Origin: Opitutaceae bacterium
Lineage (GTDB): Bacteria > Verrucomicrobiota > Verrucomicrobiia > Opitutales > Opitutaceae
Assembly: GCA_030693515.1 (NCBI GenBank)
Contig: JAUYAK010000117.1
Span: 1 to 64,000 of the forward strand
Length of the DNA stretch: 64,000 nt
Direction: 5' to 3'
Shown: piece after piece, positions 16,501 to 23,958 of the stretch
Numbering within the stretch: the first letter of the stretch is position 1
Layout of the letters: every line of letters starts with the position of its first letter
Position numbers and translations under genes: made by a program
Notes under the pieces: model-generated
The model's database searches: none
What the model saw: the letters and a program-made list of their open reading frames with translations, nothing else
What the model was told of the DNA's origin: nothing

Positions 16501-16946
16501 GAGGTCGCGATGTTGCCGTAGGCGACGTTGGCCGAGCCGATGCCGCGCACGCGGTTCGCACCGCGGGGGTTGTTCATCACGTTGTCGGCGACGCTGCCGG
16601 CATTGTTCACCGCAAAATCAGTGTAGTCGCCGCTGCCCTCGGTGCCGACGGAGTAGAGGAAGATGTCGTTGATATCGAGGAGAGCGAAGTCAGCCATCTG
16701 CTCCTTGGTCATCACCGTGATGGCGGCGCCGAGGTCCTCGAGCTTCGAGTTGAGCCGCGTGCCGGACATGGTGTTGCCGGCAAAGTAGCCCTTGGTGTTC
16801 TCGACGACCTCGAAGGGGCTGAGCTGCACGGGGGGCTTGGCGTCCTCGGCGACTGCGGCCGCAGGCGAAGGCGGGGCGGGCGCGATCGTTTGCGCGGAGG
16901 AAAGCGCCGCGCAGAGGATGAAGAGCGAAACGAGGGGTAGTTTCAT
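13578..16946 (-). CDS. TonB-dependent receptor
   Basis: ATG at 16946 is chosen because it begins a signal peptide (MKLPLVSLFILCAALSSAQ); an upstream ATG at 16979 adds eleven unlikely residues. The 1122-residue product has the linker LSPFEVVENTKGYFAGNTMSG, typical of Opitutaceae receptors, then a plug domain (about residues 60-200; VDGVEISRGPNANVFGLGSP near its end) and a very long beta-barrel that ends in a hydrophobic-aromatic strand (IASVKFDL). Such receptors import siderophores, vitamins or glycans with energy from TonB. No SusD-like partner is adjacent; the neighbour is an oxidoreductase. Confidence 0.92.
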   Translation of the reverse strand: MKLPLVSLFILCAALSSAQTIAPAPPSPAAAVAEDAKPPVQLSPFEVVENTKGYFAGNTMSGTRLNSKLEDLGAAITVMTKEQMADFALLDINDIFLYSVGTEGSGDYTDFAVNNAGSVADNVMNNPRGANRVRGIGSANVAYGNIATSGLSPVDPLNIDGVEISRGPNANVFGLGSPGGTLNMIPATANFTKDRTQTGVRGDSVGGYRFDLDANRVLLKNRLGVRVSAAFQHDGYQRKPSGTDSLRYNGMVRYQPFKWTTLNASYAYYRMNGNRPNSIMPRDGVSYWIQQGKPAWDPVTQTYTLNGVAYGLNGPGPQATRTAITSDNNLPDVFQRTFSGADKSYVFIDGGAVAYWTAPTGNNNASVSPLLNNSSNRYMAASPAAGVASGRFASQPLFTTTPSLSDRTYYDWSEVNLGAMNRLMDRTLTSRVQLLQVLLNTPRHTLVAQGDWAREDSLRYQRNIFGTAATNYLLVDVNARLLDGSPNPFFGRPYLGLDQPLTQWIPGRSETTRGQLAYRLDLTQEKNALRWLGLHQLTGYDEFSSAITRRYSYRDVLASNHAWVPPGTLPALNGNIAGGQTSANTRFRGYFRYYVGDATGTNVDYAPSTFNYGPATYVWGNAATGVFQREPARLDQRPTLDSAGGGSNSLTRTKTTGGVIQSMLLGGRLVTTFGVRDDKTYDKRGLEPRALLPDGSDFNYAVINRWAAGDYATNGGRTKTAGGVLRPFRDLGFVSRAAQGDGVAGLGARLLAGLTLTYNQSDSFIPQGPQQDVFRNQLPNSSGEGKDWGFWLNLNDGKFVLRVNRFETKRIKTRNGDAATIAQRTLRIDVFQSDAWQLVNNARAWITQLNPAFTPAQVEAEIARQTGLSVEEQHDLVLPDPGISATQDVESRGTEIELNFNPAKFWTLQASLSETETTNTNVSRTTTDWIARRLPIWTTIVDPRLAPTAANPNRLWWEATYGGNSPRQAFTNNVDIPLKIILQQQGKANPQIRKYRFKMAQSLQLSGLTQHRILRHVGVGGAVRWEDKGGIGYYGVQQFPASITDLDPNRPIYDKSHYYVDAFVSYRTKLFGGKVGATFQLNARNLGENGRLQPVGAFPNGVPLAYRIIDPALYIASVKFDL

Positions 16947-16962
16947 CGGGGTAAAAATATGC

Positions 16963-17029
16963 AGGCGGGGTGCCCTCACCCCGCTTTTCGAGATCGACCA
17001 CCGCCGCGGGGTGAGGGCACCCCGCCTAC
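16963..17029. repeat. Paired palindrome (REP-like), GCGGGGTGCCC type
   Basis: AGGCGGGGTGCCCTCACC...CT at 16963-16985 faces GCGGGGTGAGGGCACCCC...CTAC at 17005-17029. The two halves are also complementary to each other, so one long stem could form between the receptor and oxidoreductase genes. Confidence 0.85.
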
Positions 17030-17041
17030 ATCAGACAGAGT

Positions 17042-18382
17042 TCACACCAGCTTCGGCACTTCGAAGCCGGCGCGATACTCGCGCGTGAGGTGCTGGTTCA
17101 TCTCGGCGTCCTTGAACCGCTCTGTCTTCGGATCAAAGGCGAGCGAGCGACCGGCGCGGAACGCGATGTTGCCGAGGTGGCAGTGGACGCACGAGTGGTG
17201 GGCGTCGAGCGGTGACACGGGGAGATCGGCGGGATTGCGCGAGCGGATGGCGGCGAACCAGCGCTGAAACTTGTCGGCCTTGGACGCAGGCGGCGTGTTC
17301 TCCGGAATCGGGATCTGCTCGCGCTCGCCGCCCTTGTTTTCCTTGTAGCTGAAAAAGCCCTTCGTGCGGACGTAGTAGCCCTTGGTGCCAAAGAAACTGT
17401 TGCCGCAATTGCCACCCATCGCCTCCTCGAACGAACCGAGGTTGCGCACCTCAAAGGTCATGATCGAGCCGTCGGCGTAGGCGAAGGTCGTCGCCTGCGT
17501 GTTGGGCGTCTGGCCGTCGTCGTCGAGGCCGAAGCGACCGCCGGCGCTGTGCACACTGGTGGGCAGGCCGCGGTTGTGGCCCCAAAACGCGATGTCCATC
17601 TCGTGCACGCCTTGGTTGCCGATCTCGCCGTTGCCGTAGGGCCAGAAGTAGTGCCAGTCGTAGTGGACGTGGAGGCCCGGCTTCTTGCGCGCGGTGTTGA
17701 CCATGAAGCCAGTCGCCTGCGCAGGGCCCTGCCAGAGATTCCAGTCGAGGGTGTCGGGCGCGTTGCCCGGTGCACCGCGGCCGATGGGACCGCGGTTGCC
17801 GTTCTTGTAAACGTAGCCGCGCGACTCGACGATCTTCCCGATGAAGCCGTCGTGGATGAGCTTCAGGTCGCGAATGAGTGTGGCGTTGGAGCGGCTCTGG
17901 GTGCCGTGCAGCACGATGCGTTGGTATTTCTCCGCCGCGGCCACGACCTGCCGGCCCTCGAAGATATTGTGCGAGATCGGCTTCTCGACATAGACGTCCT
18001 TCCCCGCCTGGCAGGCCCAGATCGCGGCGAGTGAGTGCCAGTGGTTGGGGGTCGCGATGGTGACGGCATCGACCGCCGGGTCGCGCAGCGCGTCGCGCAT
18101 ATCGGCATAGAGCTTGGGTGCCTTGCCCTGCGCATCGCTCACGAGCTTCGCGCCCTTGGCGCGGACATTGGCGTCCACATCGCAGAGGGCGACGTATTCC
18201 GCGTCACGCTTGTGCCCGAGGATGTCCTTGATGTGAGAACTGCCCTGGCCGTTGAAGCCGATGGTGCAGACGCGGATGCGGTTGTTGGCGCCGATGACGG
18301 TGCCTTGGGCCTTGAGGCCCGCGACAATGACCGCCGTAGCGGACGTGCCGAGGAAGACGCGGCGGGTGATGGGGGTATTCAT
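17042..18382 (-). CDS. Gfo/Idh/MocA family oxidoreductase, Tat-exported
   Basis: A 446-residue NAD(P)-dependent oxidoreductase. The N-terminus MNTPITRRVFLGTSATAVIVAG is a twin-arginine signal, so the folded enzyme is probably exported. The Rossmann fold follows (VCTIGFNGQG, ALCDVDAN), with ATPNHWH and the family motif VEKPISHNIFEG near residue 140; the C-terminal half has the Verrucomicrobia/Planctomycete-type DWHYFWPYGNGEIGNQGVHEMD and a terminal HHSCVHCHLGNIA. These enzymes act on sugars or sugar derivatives; the substrate is not evident. It is directly upstream of the TonB receptor on the same strand. Confidence 0.92.
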   Translation of the reverse strand: MNTPITRRVFLGTSATAVIVAGLKAQGTVIGANNRIRVCTIGFNGQGSSHIKDILGHKRDAEYVALCDVDANVRAKGAKLVSDAQGKAPKLYADMRDALRDPAVDAVTIATPNHWHSLAAIWACQAGKDVYVEKPISHNIFEGRQVVAAAEKYQRIVLHGTQSRSNATLIRDLKLIHDGFIGKIVESRGYVYKNGNRGPIGRGAPGNAPDTLDWNLWQGPAQATGFMVNTARKKPGLHVHYDWHYFWPYGNGEIGNQGVHEMDIAFWGHNRGLPTSVHSAGGRFGLDDDGQTPNTQATTFAYADGSIMTFEVRNLGSFEEAMGGNCGNSFFGTKGYYVRTKGFFSYKENKGGEREQIPIPENTPPASKADKFQRWFAAIRSRNPADLPVSPLDAHHSCVHCHLGNIAFRAGRSLAFDPKTERFKDAEMNQHLTREYRAGFEVPKLV

Positions 18383-18675
18383 GAGGTAGGAAAAAAAGGT
18401 AAAGATCCTCAGAATCGAACCGAACAGGGCAGATGAAAGATATTAGGGGAACACCTACCACAAGTAACAGTCGCTTGGACGCATGATTTTTGCTAGGCGA
18501 CGCCCACCTGCGGAAGTAAAAGCCCTCGGATCCCAGTCTCCGAGATGGGCGGCTTCGTGCTCGCCTATCGCCATCCGTTGTCGCCGATCGCGTGCCCCAA
18601 TTTCTACTAACTGACCGTCCGGGCTGTAAAAACATTTTCATCCGGGTGATAGATACAATATGAAGGTTTCCCCCT

Positions 18676-21519
18676 ATGCTGCGAACCATTTGGCCGAATT
18701 TCGGCCCGCTACTGCCATGCCTATTTTTCTTCATCGCCGCCACCGCGACCACCCCGCTAAAGGCCCAGCCGAGCCTAAGTCTCGGACTCTCGGCCGCAGC
18801 TAAGGGTAACGCGGCGGTCACCGCGCTAGGCCCGAACATTGCCGAAGTAGCACAGTCCTACGGGATCGATTCACAGCGCCTCGCGACCTTGTTGCGGACG
18901 CAGCCGTCCCTCGGCATCGACCTTCGGGGCGCGCTTTTCTACGCGTGCGCCGCTCCCACCGCCACTGCGCCGGCCAACACGCTGCTGCCAGGCTCCTCCA
19001 CCGTGCAATTGGCCAACGGCAACGCCGTGGATGCCTTCCAGCTCCACAGCCTGCCCGGTGCATCCAAGGTCATTTATCTCGATTTCAACGGCCACACGAC
19101 ATCCGGCACAATCTGGAACTCGAGCTTCACCGGCGGCAACGCGATCAACTCCGGCGCGTTCGATCTGGATGGAGATCCGCAGACCTTCAACGCGACCGAG
19201 CGCGCCGTAATCACGGCGATTTGGAAACGGGTGACCGAAGACTTCGCCCCGTTCGCCGTCGATGTCACCACCCAGGATCCGGGCATCGAGGCGTTGCGCA
19301 AGACGAGCAACGGCGACCAGTCCTTCGGCATCCGTGTCGTGATCAGCCCGAGCAACTGGTATAATGGCGGAGCCGGCGGAGTGGGCTACGTCGGCTCGTT
19401 CAGCTGGAATTCCGACACGCCGGTCTTCGTGTTCACGCAACAACTCGCAAACGCGGAGAAATACATCGCCGAAGCTATTTCACACGAGGTGGGCCATTCC
19501 ACCGGCCTCAACCACGACGGGCTGACGGGCCCCAACGCCACCGAATACTACGCCGGCCAAAGCAACTGGGCGCCCATCATGGGCCTGGGCTACTACGCCA
19601 GCGTCACCCAATTCAGCCGCGGCGAGTATCAAAACGCCAACAACACCGAGGATGACCTCGCGATTATCTCAACCTTCATTCCCTACGCCACCGACGATCA
19701 CGGCAACACCACCGCCACGGCCTCGACCTTGGCCGTCAACAGCCTAGGGGTAGTCGCCGACGGCGGCACGATCGAGCGCAGCACGGATGTGGATGTTTTT
19801 CGTTTCGGATCCAGCACCGGCCCCCTTGCCCTGACGATCCAGAGCCCTTCCCCCGAAGCCAATTTGAAACTGCGGGTCGAACTCCTCGACGCCGGCGGAA
19901 GCACCCTCCAAACTTCCAACGCCCCAGGCATGAGCGCGGCAATTTCGCGCGCGATGACATCGGGCACCTATTACCTGCGCGTGCGCGGTGAAGGTGCAGG
20001 AGATCCGTTCACGAATGGATACTCGGCCTATGGCAGCATCGGAAATTTCCTGATTACCGGCACAGTCACACTCAATGCGCCTCCCGTCGCCATCATTGGC
20101 GCATCGCAGACCTCCGGCACCGCCCCCCTGACGGTCAACTTCTCCAGCGCCGGTTCCAACGACCCGGACGGCACGATCGTTTCCTACGCCTGGACCTTCG
20201 GCAACGGCGCGACTGCATCCACCGCCAACCCGAGCTACACCTACAACACCGCCGGATCGTTTACCGCCACAGTCACAGTGACGGATAATGGCGGAGCCAC
20301 CCATTCCGCTAATGTCGGCATATCAGTCTCCGGATCGGTCGTCGCGCCGCAGATCACGACGCAGCCGCTCAGCCAGACCGTGACCTCCGGCGCCAATGTC
20401 ACCTTCACCGCCGCGGCCTTAGGCTCGCCCGCGCCCACCTTCCAGTGGCGCAAGAACGGCACCGGGATCGCCGGCGCTACCAACGCCACCCTCACCCTCC
20501 CCGCCGTCACCACCGCCGACGCCGCCAGCTACACCTTGGTCGCCACCAACGCCGCCGGCTCCGCCACCAGCAACACCGCCACCCTCACCGTCAACACCGC
20601 GCCCCAGATCACGACGCAGCCCGCGAGCCAGACCGTGAACGTCGGCGCCAGCGTCACCTTCACCGCGGCCGCCTCGGGCACGCCCGCGCCCACCCTCCAG
20701 TGGCGCAAGAACGGCACCGCGATCGCCGGCGCCACCACCGCCGCGCTCACCCTCCCCGCCGTCACCGCCGCCGACGCCGCCAGCTACACCCTGGTCGCCA
20801 CCAACGCCGCCGGCGCCGCCACCTCCAACCCCGCCACCCTCACCGTGACCACCAGCGGAGACCTCACCACCGCCCTGCTCAACCATTGGCGGATGGACGA
20901 GGGTGCGGGCACCCTCGCGGCGGATAGCGCCGGCTCCGCCCACGGCACGATCGTGAATGGCCCGACGTGGACGTCCGGCAAGATTGGCCCATTCGCCCTC
21001 GGGCTATCCGCGGCCACCGGCAGCCACGTCGTCGCCTCCCAGCCCTCCGATGCCCCCTACGTCGGAGCGCTCACCATCGCGGCTTGGATTAACGTCACAC
21101 CCGGAGCCGGCGACGCCGTCGTCGCCTCCAAGGTCAGCGCCAACGGCGCCCAGAACAATCCCTTTGACTTCATCGTGCTCGGCTCCGGCGCGCTGTATTT
21201 TGTCCGGGCCAACGGCTCCTATTGCGCCTGGGCCAGCACCGCGACGCTCGGCAGTGGCTGGCACCATGTCGCCGTCGTCGCCCCCGATGCCAACGTGAAC
21301 TCCGCCCCGACCTTCTATGTCAACGGCGTCGCGGTCGGCACCTCGAATCTGGCGCTCTTCAGCGGCGGTCCGGCCACGGGCGACGGCTCGCCCATCCGCG
21401 TCGGCCGCCGCGCCGACGGCGCCGGCCAGCTCACCGGCGCCATCGACGACGTCCGCATCTACGGCCGCGCCCTCCCCGCCTCCGACCTCGCCGCCCTCTG
21501 CGCCTTAGCGGCTCCGTAG
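18676..21519 (+). CDS. Secreted multidomain metalloprotease (zinc motif, PKD, two Ig-like, LamG)
   Basis: A 947-residue secreted protein. A signal peptide (residues 1-30) is followed by a catalytic domain with HEVGHSTGLNHDG at residue 270, the metzincin-type HExxHxxGxxHD zinc site, and MGLGYY as the likely Met-turn. Next come a pre-peptidase C-terminal-like beta domain (about 340-460), a PKD domain (about 465-550), two tandem Ig-like repeats (about 555-730) and a LamG/concanavalin-like domain (about 740-945). The modules suggest binding to polysaccharide or cell surfaces. A TACAAT at 18654 is a weak -10 candidate. Nothing else was seen in the 290 bases upstream. Confidence 0.9.
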   Translation: MLRTIWPNFGPLLPCLFFFIAATATTPLKAQPSLSLGLSAAAKGNAAVTALGPNIAEVAQSYGIDSQRLATLLRTQPSLGIDLRGALFYACAAPTATAPANTLLPGSSTVQLANGNAVDAFQLHSLPGASKVIYLDFNGHTTSGTIWNSSFTGGNAINSGAFDLDGDPQTFNATERAVITAIWKRVTEDFAPFAVDVTTQDPGIEALRKTSNGDQSFGIRVVISPSNWYNGGAGGVGYVGSFSWNSDTPVFVFTQQLANAEKYIAEAISHEVGHSTGLNHDGLTGPNATEYYAGQSNWAPIMGLGYYASVTQFSRGEYQNANNTEDDLAIISTFIPYATDDHGNTTATASTLAVNSLGVVADGGTIERSTDVDVFRFGSSTGPLALTIQSPSPEANLKLRVELLDAGGSTLQTSNAPGMSAAISRAMTSGTYYLRVRGEGAGDPFTNGYSAYGSIGNFLITGTVTLNAPPVAIIGASQTSGTAPLTVNFSSAGSNDPDGTIVSYAWTFGNGATASTANPSYTYNTAGSFTATVTVTDNGGATHSANVGISVSGSVVAPQITTQPLSQTVTSGANVTFTAAALGSPAPTFQWRKNGTGIAGATNATLTLPAVTTADAASYTLVATNAAGSATSNTATLTVNTAPQITTQPASQTVNVGASVTFTAAASGTPAPTLQWRKNGTAIAGATTAALTLPAVTAADAASYTLVATNAAGAATSNPATLTVTTSGDLTTALLNHWRMDEGAGTLAADSAGSAHGTIVNGPTWTSGKIGPFALGLSAATGSHVVASQPSDAPYVGALTIAAWINVTPGAGDAVVASKVSANGAQNNPFDFIVLGSGALYFVRANGSYCAWASTATLGSGWHHVAVVAPDANVNSAPTFYVNGVAVGTSNLALFSGGPATGDGSPIRVGRRADGAGQLTGAIDDVRIYGRALPASDLAALCALAAP
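20350..20860 (+). repeat. Two tandem 255-bp repeats encoding Ig-like domains
   Basis: CAGATCACGACGCAGCC starts at 20350 and again at 20605, a period of 255 bases (85 codons). The copies agree at most positions, including long stretches such as TTCCAGTGGCGCAAGAACGG versus CTCCAGTGGCGCAAGAACGG. This indicates recent internal duplication or ongoing gene conversion within the protease gene. Confidence 0.88.
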
Positions 21520-21550
21520 AAATGCCTGCGGCCCCGACCACACCGGCCGC

Positions 21551-22411
21551 TCAGTGCGTCATCACGTAGCAGATGATATTTATCGCGAGGGGATAGGCGA
21601 TTTTCTCGGCGTAGTTTTCGAAATACTCGTGGTTCTCGCCTTCCCGCTCCCAGCCGTCGCTGTCGTCGGAATTGTGCAGCACCATCACCACGATGCGGCC
21701 CTTGGCGTCGAAGATCACGCGGTGCTGAATCTGCGTGCCGGCGACTTTGATCCCGATGTGGATATTGGGCACCTGGGCTTTTTCCCGGATGTTCACGACG
21801 ATGCGGTAGAGCGGATGCGTGATGGGCAGCTCCTCGAAGTTCAGCCCGGGCAGCACCGTGCGGAAGAGCCGCTCGATGTTGGCCCAGTCCTCGTCGCCCC
21901 ATGAATCCGTCGTGAGCAGGAATCCGCCGTTCAGCAGATGATGCCGCAGCGCCAGGGTCTCCGCCTCCGTGAGGCCCATCGAGCCGGGAGCCGTGGCCAG
22001 GAGAAACGGATACTGGGAAAAATCCGGATCGGTCGGCCGCACCAGCCGGCCGTTGGGATCGACGCGCAGCGCGGTGAGCTGCTGCAGCCGATACGAGAGG
22101 TTGAGATCCGCATCCGGAAAATCCGTCGTCCAGCCACCGCGTCTCCGGCCCGGTGGACGCGGCGCCGCATCGTAGCGCAGCCGCGCGAGCGTGAACACAT
22201 CCGCGCCAAACCCCCGCGGATTCTCCCATTCCGGCGTGCCCGTGCTGCGCGAGCCGATCTCCCGCGCGGTGCGCACGCCAGGCGGGACATTGACCTGGCC
22301 GCCGCCGAGAAACCCACCCCCTCGCTGGGCGAAGAGCGCCGCACCGACGCCAAGGCCGCAAAGCACCCAGACCATCGGTCGCGCCCAATACCCTGAGGGG
22401 AAAGCCCGCAT
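21551..22411 (-). CDS. DUF4159 domain protein
   Basis: ATG at 22411 gives 286 residues with an N-terminal hydrophobic signal or anchor (MVWVLCGLGVGAALFAQ). The body matches DUF4159 as known from Planctomycetes and Verrucomicrobia: FTLARLRYD, PDADLNLSYRLQQLTAL, YPFLLATAPGSMGLTEAE, LRHHLLNGGFLLTTDSWGDEDW, ITHPLYRIV and NSDDSDGWEREGEN. It probably lies in the periplasm. Biochemical function is unknown; in relatives it sits near MoxR/VWA genes, which are not seen here. The frame continues to 22546, but the extra residues look non-coding. Confidence 0.85.
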   Translation of the reverse strand: MRAFPSGYWARPMVWVLCGLGVGAALFAQRGGGFLGGGQVNVPPGVRTAREIGSRSTGTPEWENPRGFGADVFTLARLRYDAAPRPPGRRRGGWTTDFPDADLNLSYRLQQLTALRVDPNGRLVRPTDPDFSQYPFLLATAPGSMGLTEAETLALRHHLLNGGFLLTTDSWGDEDWANIERLFRTVLPGLNFEELPITHPLYRIVVNIREKAQVPNIHIGIKVAGTQIQHRVIFDAKGRIVVMVLHNSDDSDGWEREGENHEYFENYAEKIAYPLAINIICYVMTH

Positions 22412-22547
22412 CGTGGACGTGAGTTGGCCGAACCAGCGCACCGGCGCAAACTGAATGCGGCATCGCCCCGCAGGGCCCGATGCCCTGCCAGGGAAGAACG
22501 CTGGACCCACGCGATCCCGCGCACCCGCTCGTTCCAAGTGGGACAAG

Positions 22548-22874
22548 TCAGCCGCTCCCCTCGTTGGGCGTCAGCCAGGCTCCGCGGAAACCCGCGACGA
22601 CGCGAAGACACAACGCACTCCCGCGCGCAAAGTCGCGGCACACCCGCGGCCGCCGCTCATAAATCGTGCAGAGTCCCGTGACCCGATCGAGGGCGACGCA
22701 CGCGCCGTCGCCCTGCTGGTCCATGCAGCGCACACCTTCGTGCTCGACGACGAGCGCCTCCGGCACGTCGTCCCACAAGGGCGAAAGCTCCACCACCAAG
22801 TGGCAGCACTGGCCGCAGCCGGCGCAAGGCGGGAGGTTTTCAACGGCGAACGGCATGCGAAGAAGCGGCAGCAT
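22548..22874 (-). CDS. YkgJ-type cysteine cluster protein
   Basis: ATG at 22874 gives 108 residues (a start at 22856 is also possible). The cysteine pattern CAGCGQCC near the N-terminus, C in VRCMDQQ, C in GACVAL, C in GLCTIYERRPRVCRDF matches the YkgJ/UPF0153 family of putative zinc- or iron-chelating proteins. IYERRPRVCRDF is the family's best conserved stretch. It may deliver or hold a metal; no function has been shown. It is on the same strand as the DUF4159 gene, 136 bases upstream of it. Confidence 0.85.
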   Translation of the reverse strand: MLPLLRMPFAVENLPPCAGCGQCCHLVVELSPLWDDVPEALVVEHEGVRCMDQQGDGACVALDRVTGLCTIYERRPRVCRDFARGSALCLRVVAGFRGAWLTPNEGSG

Positions 22875-23228
22875 GCATAGGCGACACCACTCAGCCATCA
22901 CGGAAACGCACGGTCGTTTCCCGCGGAATCTTTCGACCCGTTGCACGCCGCTCAACACAGGCTGGCCCGCTGAACCGCAGGAACCGAAACGAAGCTGTTG
23001 TCGGGCTGGGCAGTATCGCCCGCTACAGGTCTAGGATTGGCCGCGCCGGCCTGCCGCCAACCCAACGAGACACCCTCATCTGGGTTGGCGGCAGAGCCGG
23101 TCGCTGCGCGGCGCTTGCAATCGCCCCCAGCCCACGCATGGTCTGCGGCTCGTTCTTTGATTGGTTCGCACGTTCTAATCCTCGGATGTCGGAGCTGTCT
23201 TCCAGCCTCGGCCTCTGTCCTCTTTTTT
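22875..23228. other. Gene-free stretch with palindromes upstream of tmRNA
   Basis: About 350 bases without a convincing gene. It holds a GCCC-rich hairpin around 23000-23024 and the strong palindrome at 23051-23094, then roughly 130 bases leading into tmRNA. Promoter elements for tmRNA should lie just before 23229 but no clear boxes were found. Confidence 0.6.
23051..23094. repeat. Perfect 14-bp inverted repeat
   Basis: CTGCCGCCAACCCA at 23051-23064 is exactly complementary to TGGGTTGGCGGCAG at 23081-23094, with a 16-base loop. GC-rich bases extend the pairing outward imperfectly (CGCCGG on the left, AGCCGG on the right). It belongs with the compound palindromes of the window but has its own stem sequence. 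Confidence 0.85.
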
Positions 23229-23580
23229 GGGGGTGTTCTGGATTCTACCCTTGGTTGGAGTGCGCCGCTGCCTGTCGAGAGTTGTGGGTCTCTCGTTAAA
23301 TCCCCTGCAAAACAAACAAACGGCAAAACTGAAGAAATGCCCCTGGCTGCCTAAGTGCAGCCTCGTTGGTCCCGCGACACCTGCTAGCGGGAACTGACGT
23401 CGATAGCAGGCATAGCGCGTGGAGCCGTCCGCGGACTGCGCGCCGTAACTTCATCCGGGGACTGGCTGGGGTCTCAGCGCGTGCGATGGCGTGACCCCGG
23501 CGAGATTAAAGTCGCACTACTACAGGTAGACGCGGTGCACAAAGGCCTGGGGCACGTGGGTTCAACTCCCACCACCTCCA
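23229..23580 (+). ncRNA. ssrA: Transfer-messenger RNA (tmRNA)
   Basis: The 5' end GGGGGTG pairs with CACCTCC at 23573-23579, followed by A at 23580, forming the tRNA-like acceptor with a G3:U70 pair as in alanine tRNA. The T-arm is GTGGG TTCAACT CCCAC. The tag reading frame runs from GCA at 23307 to TAA at 23352 and encodes AKQTNGKTEEMPLAA, ending PLAA instead of the common ALAA. CCA is not encoded: a T run follows directly. The molecule rescues stalled ribosomes and tags the peptide for proteolysis. Length, about 352 nt, is typical. Confidence 0.95.
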
Positions 23581-23587
23581 TTTTTTC

Positions 23588-23625
23588 AAACCCCGCCACC
23601 TCACGCCGAGTTGGCGGGGTTTTTC
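23588..23625 (+). terminator. Rho-independent terminator of tmRNA
   Basis: AAACCCCGCCA and TGGCGGGGTTTTT form an 11-bp stem with a 13-base loop, starting eight bases after the tmRNA 3' end. The A and T flanks make it usable in both directions, so it may also stop transcripts of the convergent ferredoxin gene. Confidence 0.9.
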
Positions 23626-23667
23626 TTTGGCCTGTGGGCTCGGCCCTGTAGCCGTGTCGCGACCCCA

Positions 23668-23898
23668 TCAGCCGTCGCTGCCGATCGACTCCGACGGACA
23701 CCCGTCGCGCGCCTCCTCGGCCAAGGCAATTTCGGCCAGTGTCACGGGTTGGTGCTGCACGACGGAGAAACCGATTTCATCGTCACGACGGAAGAATTCG
23801 GGCGCTGTGGCACGGCACAGATCGCAGTCGATGCAGCTTGCATCGACGTAGAAGCGGCCGGGTATGTTTTGCGGGAGGCGTTCGGATAGGTTGGGCAT
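23668..23898 (-). CDS. Ferredoxin, single [4Fe-4S]
   Basis: ATG at 23898 (MPNLSERLPQNIPGRFYVD) gives 76 residues. CIDCDLCRATAP and the distant C in ARDGCPSESI supply four cysteines in the C-x2-C-x2-C...CP arrangement for one cubane cluster. This is the small ferredoxin type used with oxygenases or P450-like partners, none of which is nearby. A start at 23943 is possible but would place a palindromic operator inside the coding region. It is divergent from a LysR gene, which likely controls it. Confidence 0.85.
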   Translation of the reverse strand: MPNLSERLPQNIPGRFYVDASCIDCDLCRATAPEFFRRDDEIGFSVVQHQPVTLAEIALAEEARDGCPSESIGSDG

Positions 23899-23908
23899 GA
23901 CGGGGCCG

Positions 23909-23934
23909 ACGATAACAGCCGTAGGAATTATCGT
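23909..23934. promoter_or_regulatory. Candidate LysR-type operator
   Basis: ACGATAA at 23909-23915 and TTATCGT at 23928-23934 form a perfect 7-bp dyad with a 12-base spacer, centred in the gap between divergent ferredoxin and LysR starts. LysR regulators usually bind such imperfect or perfect dyads in the intergenic region they control. The link is inferred from position only. Confidence 0.55.
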
Positions 23935-23958
23935 GAAATTCATTAGTCTCATGCTTTG

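Noticed and set aside
18600-18676. Sigma-70 promoter before the metalloprotease
   Set aside because: TACAAT is present, but no convincing -35 at the right distance was found, so it is mentioned only in the gene entry.
22998-23354. 118-codon frame running into the tmRNA
   Set aside because: It crosses a palindrome and tmRNA structure; its in-frame end is the tmRNA tag stop, not a separate gene.
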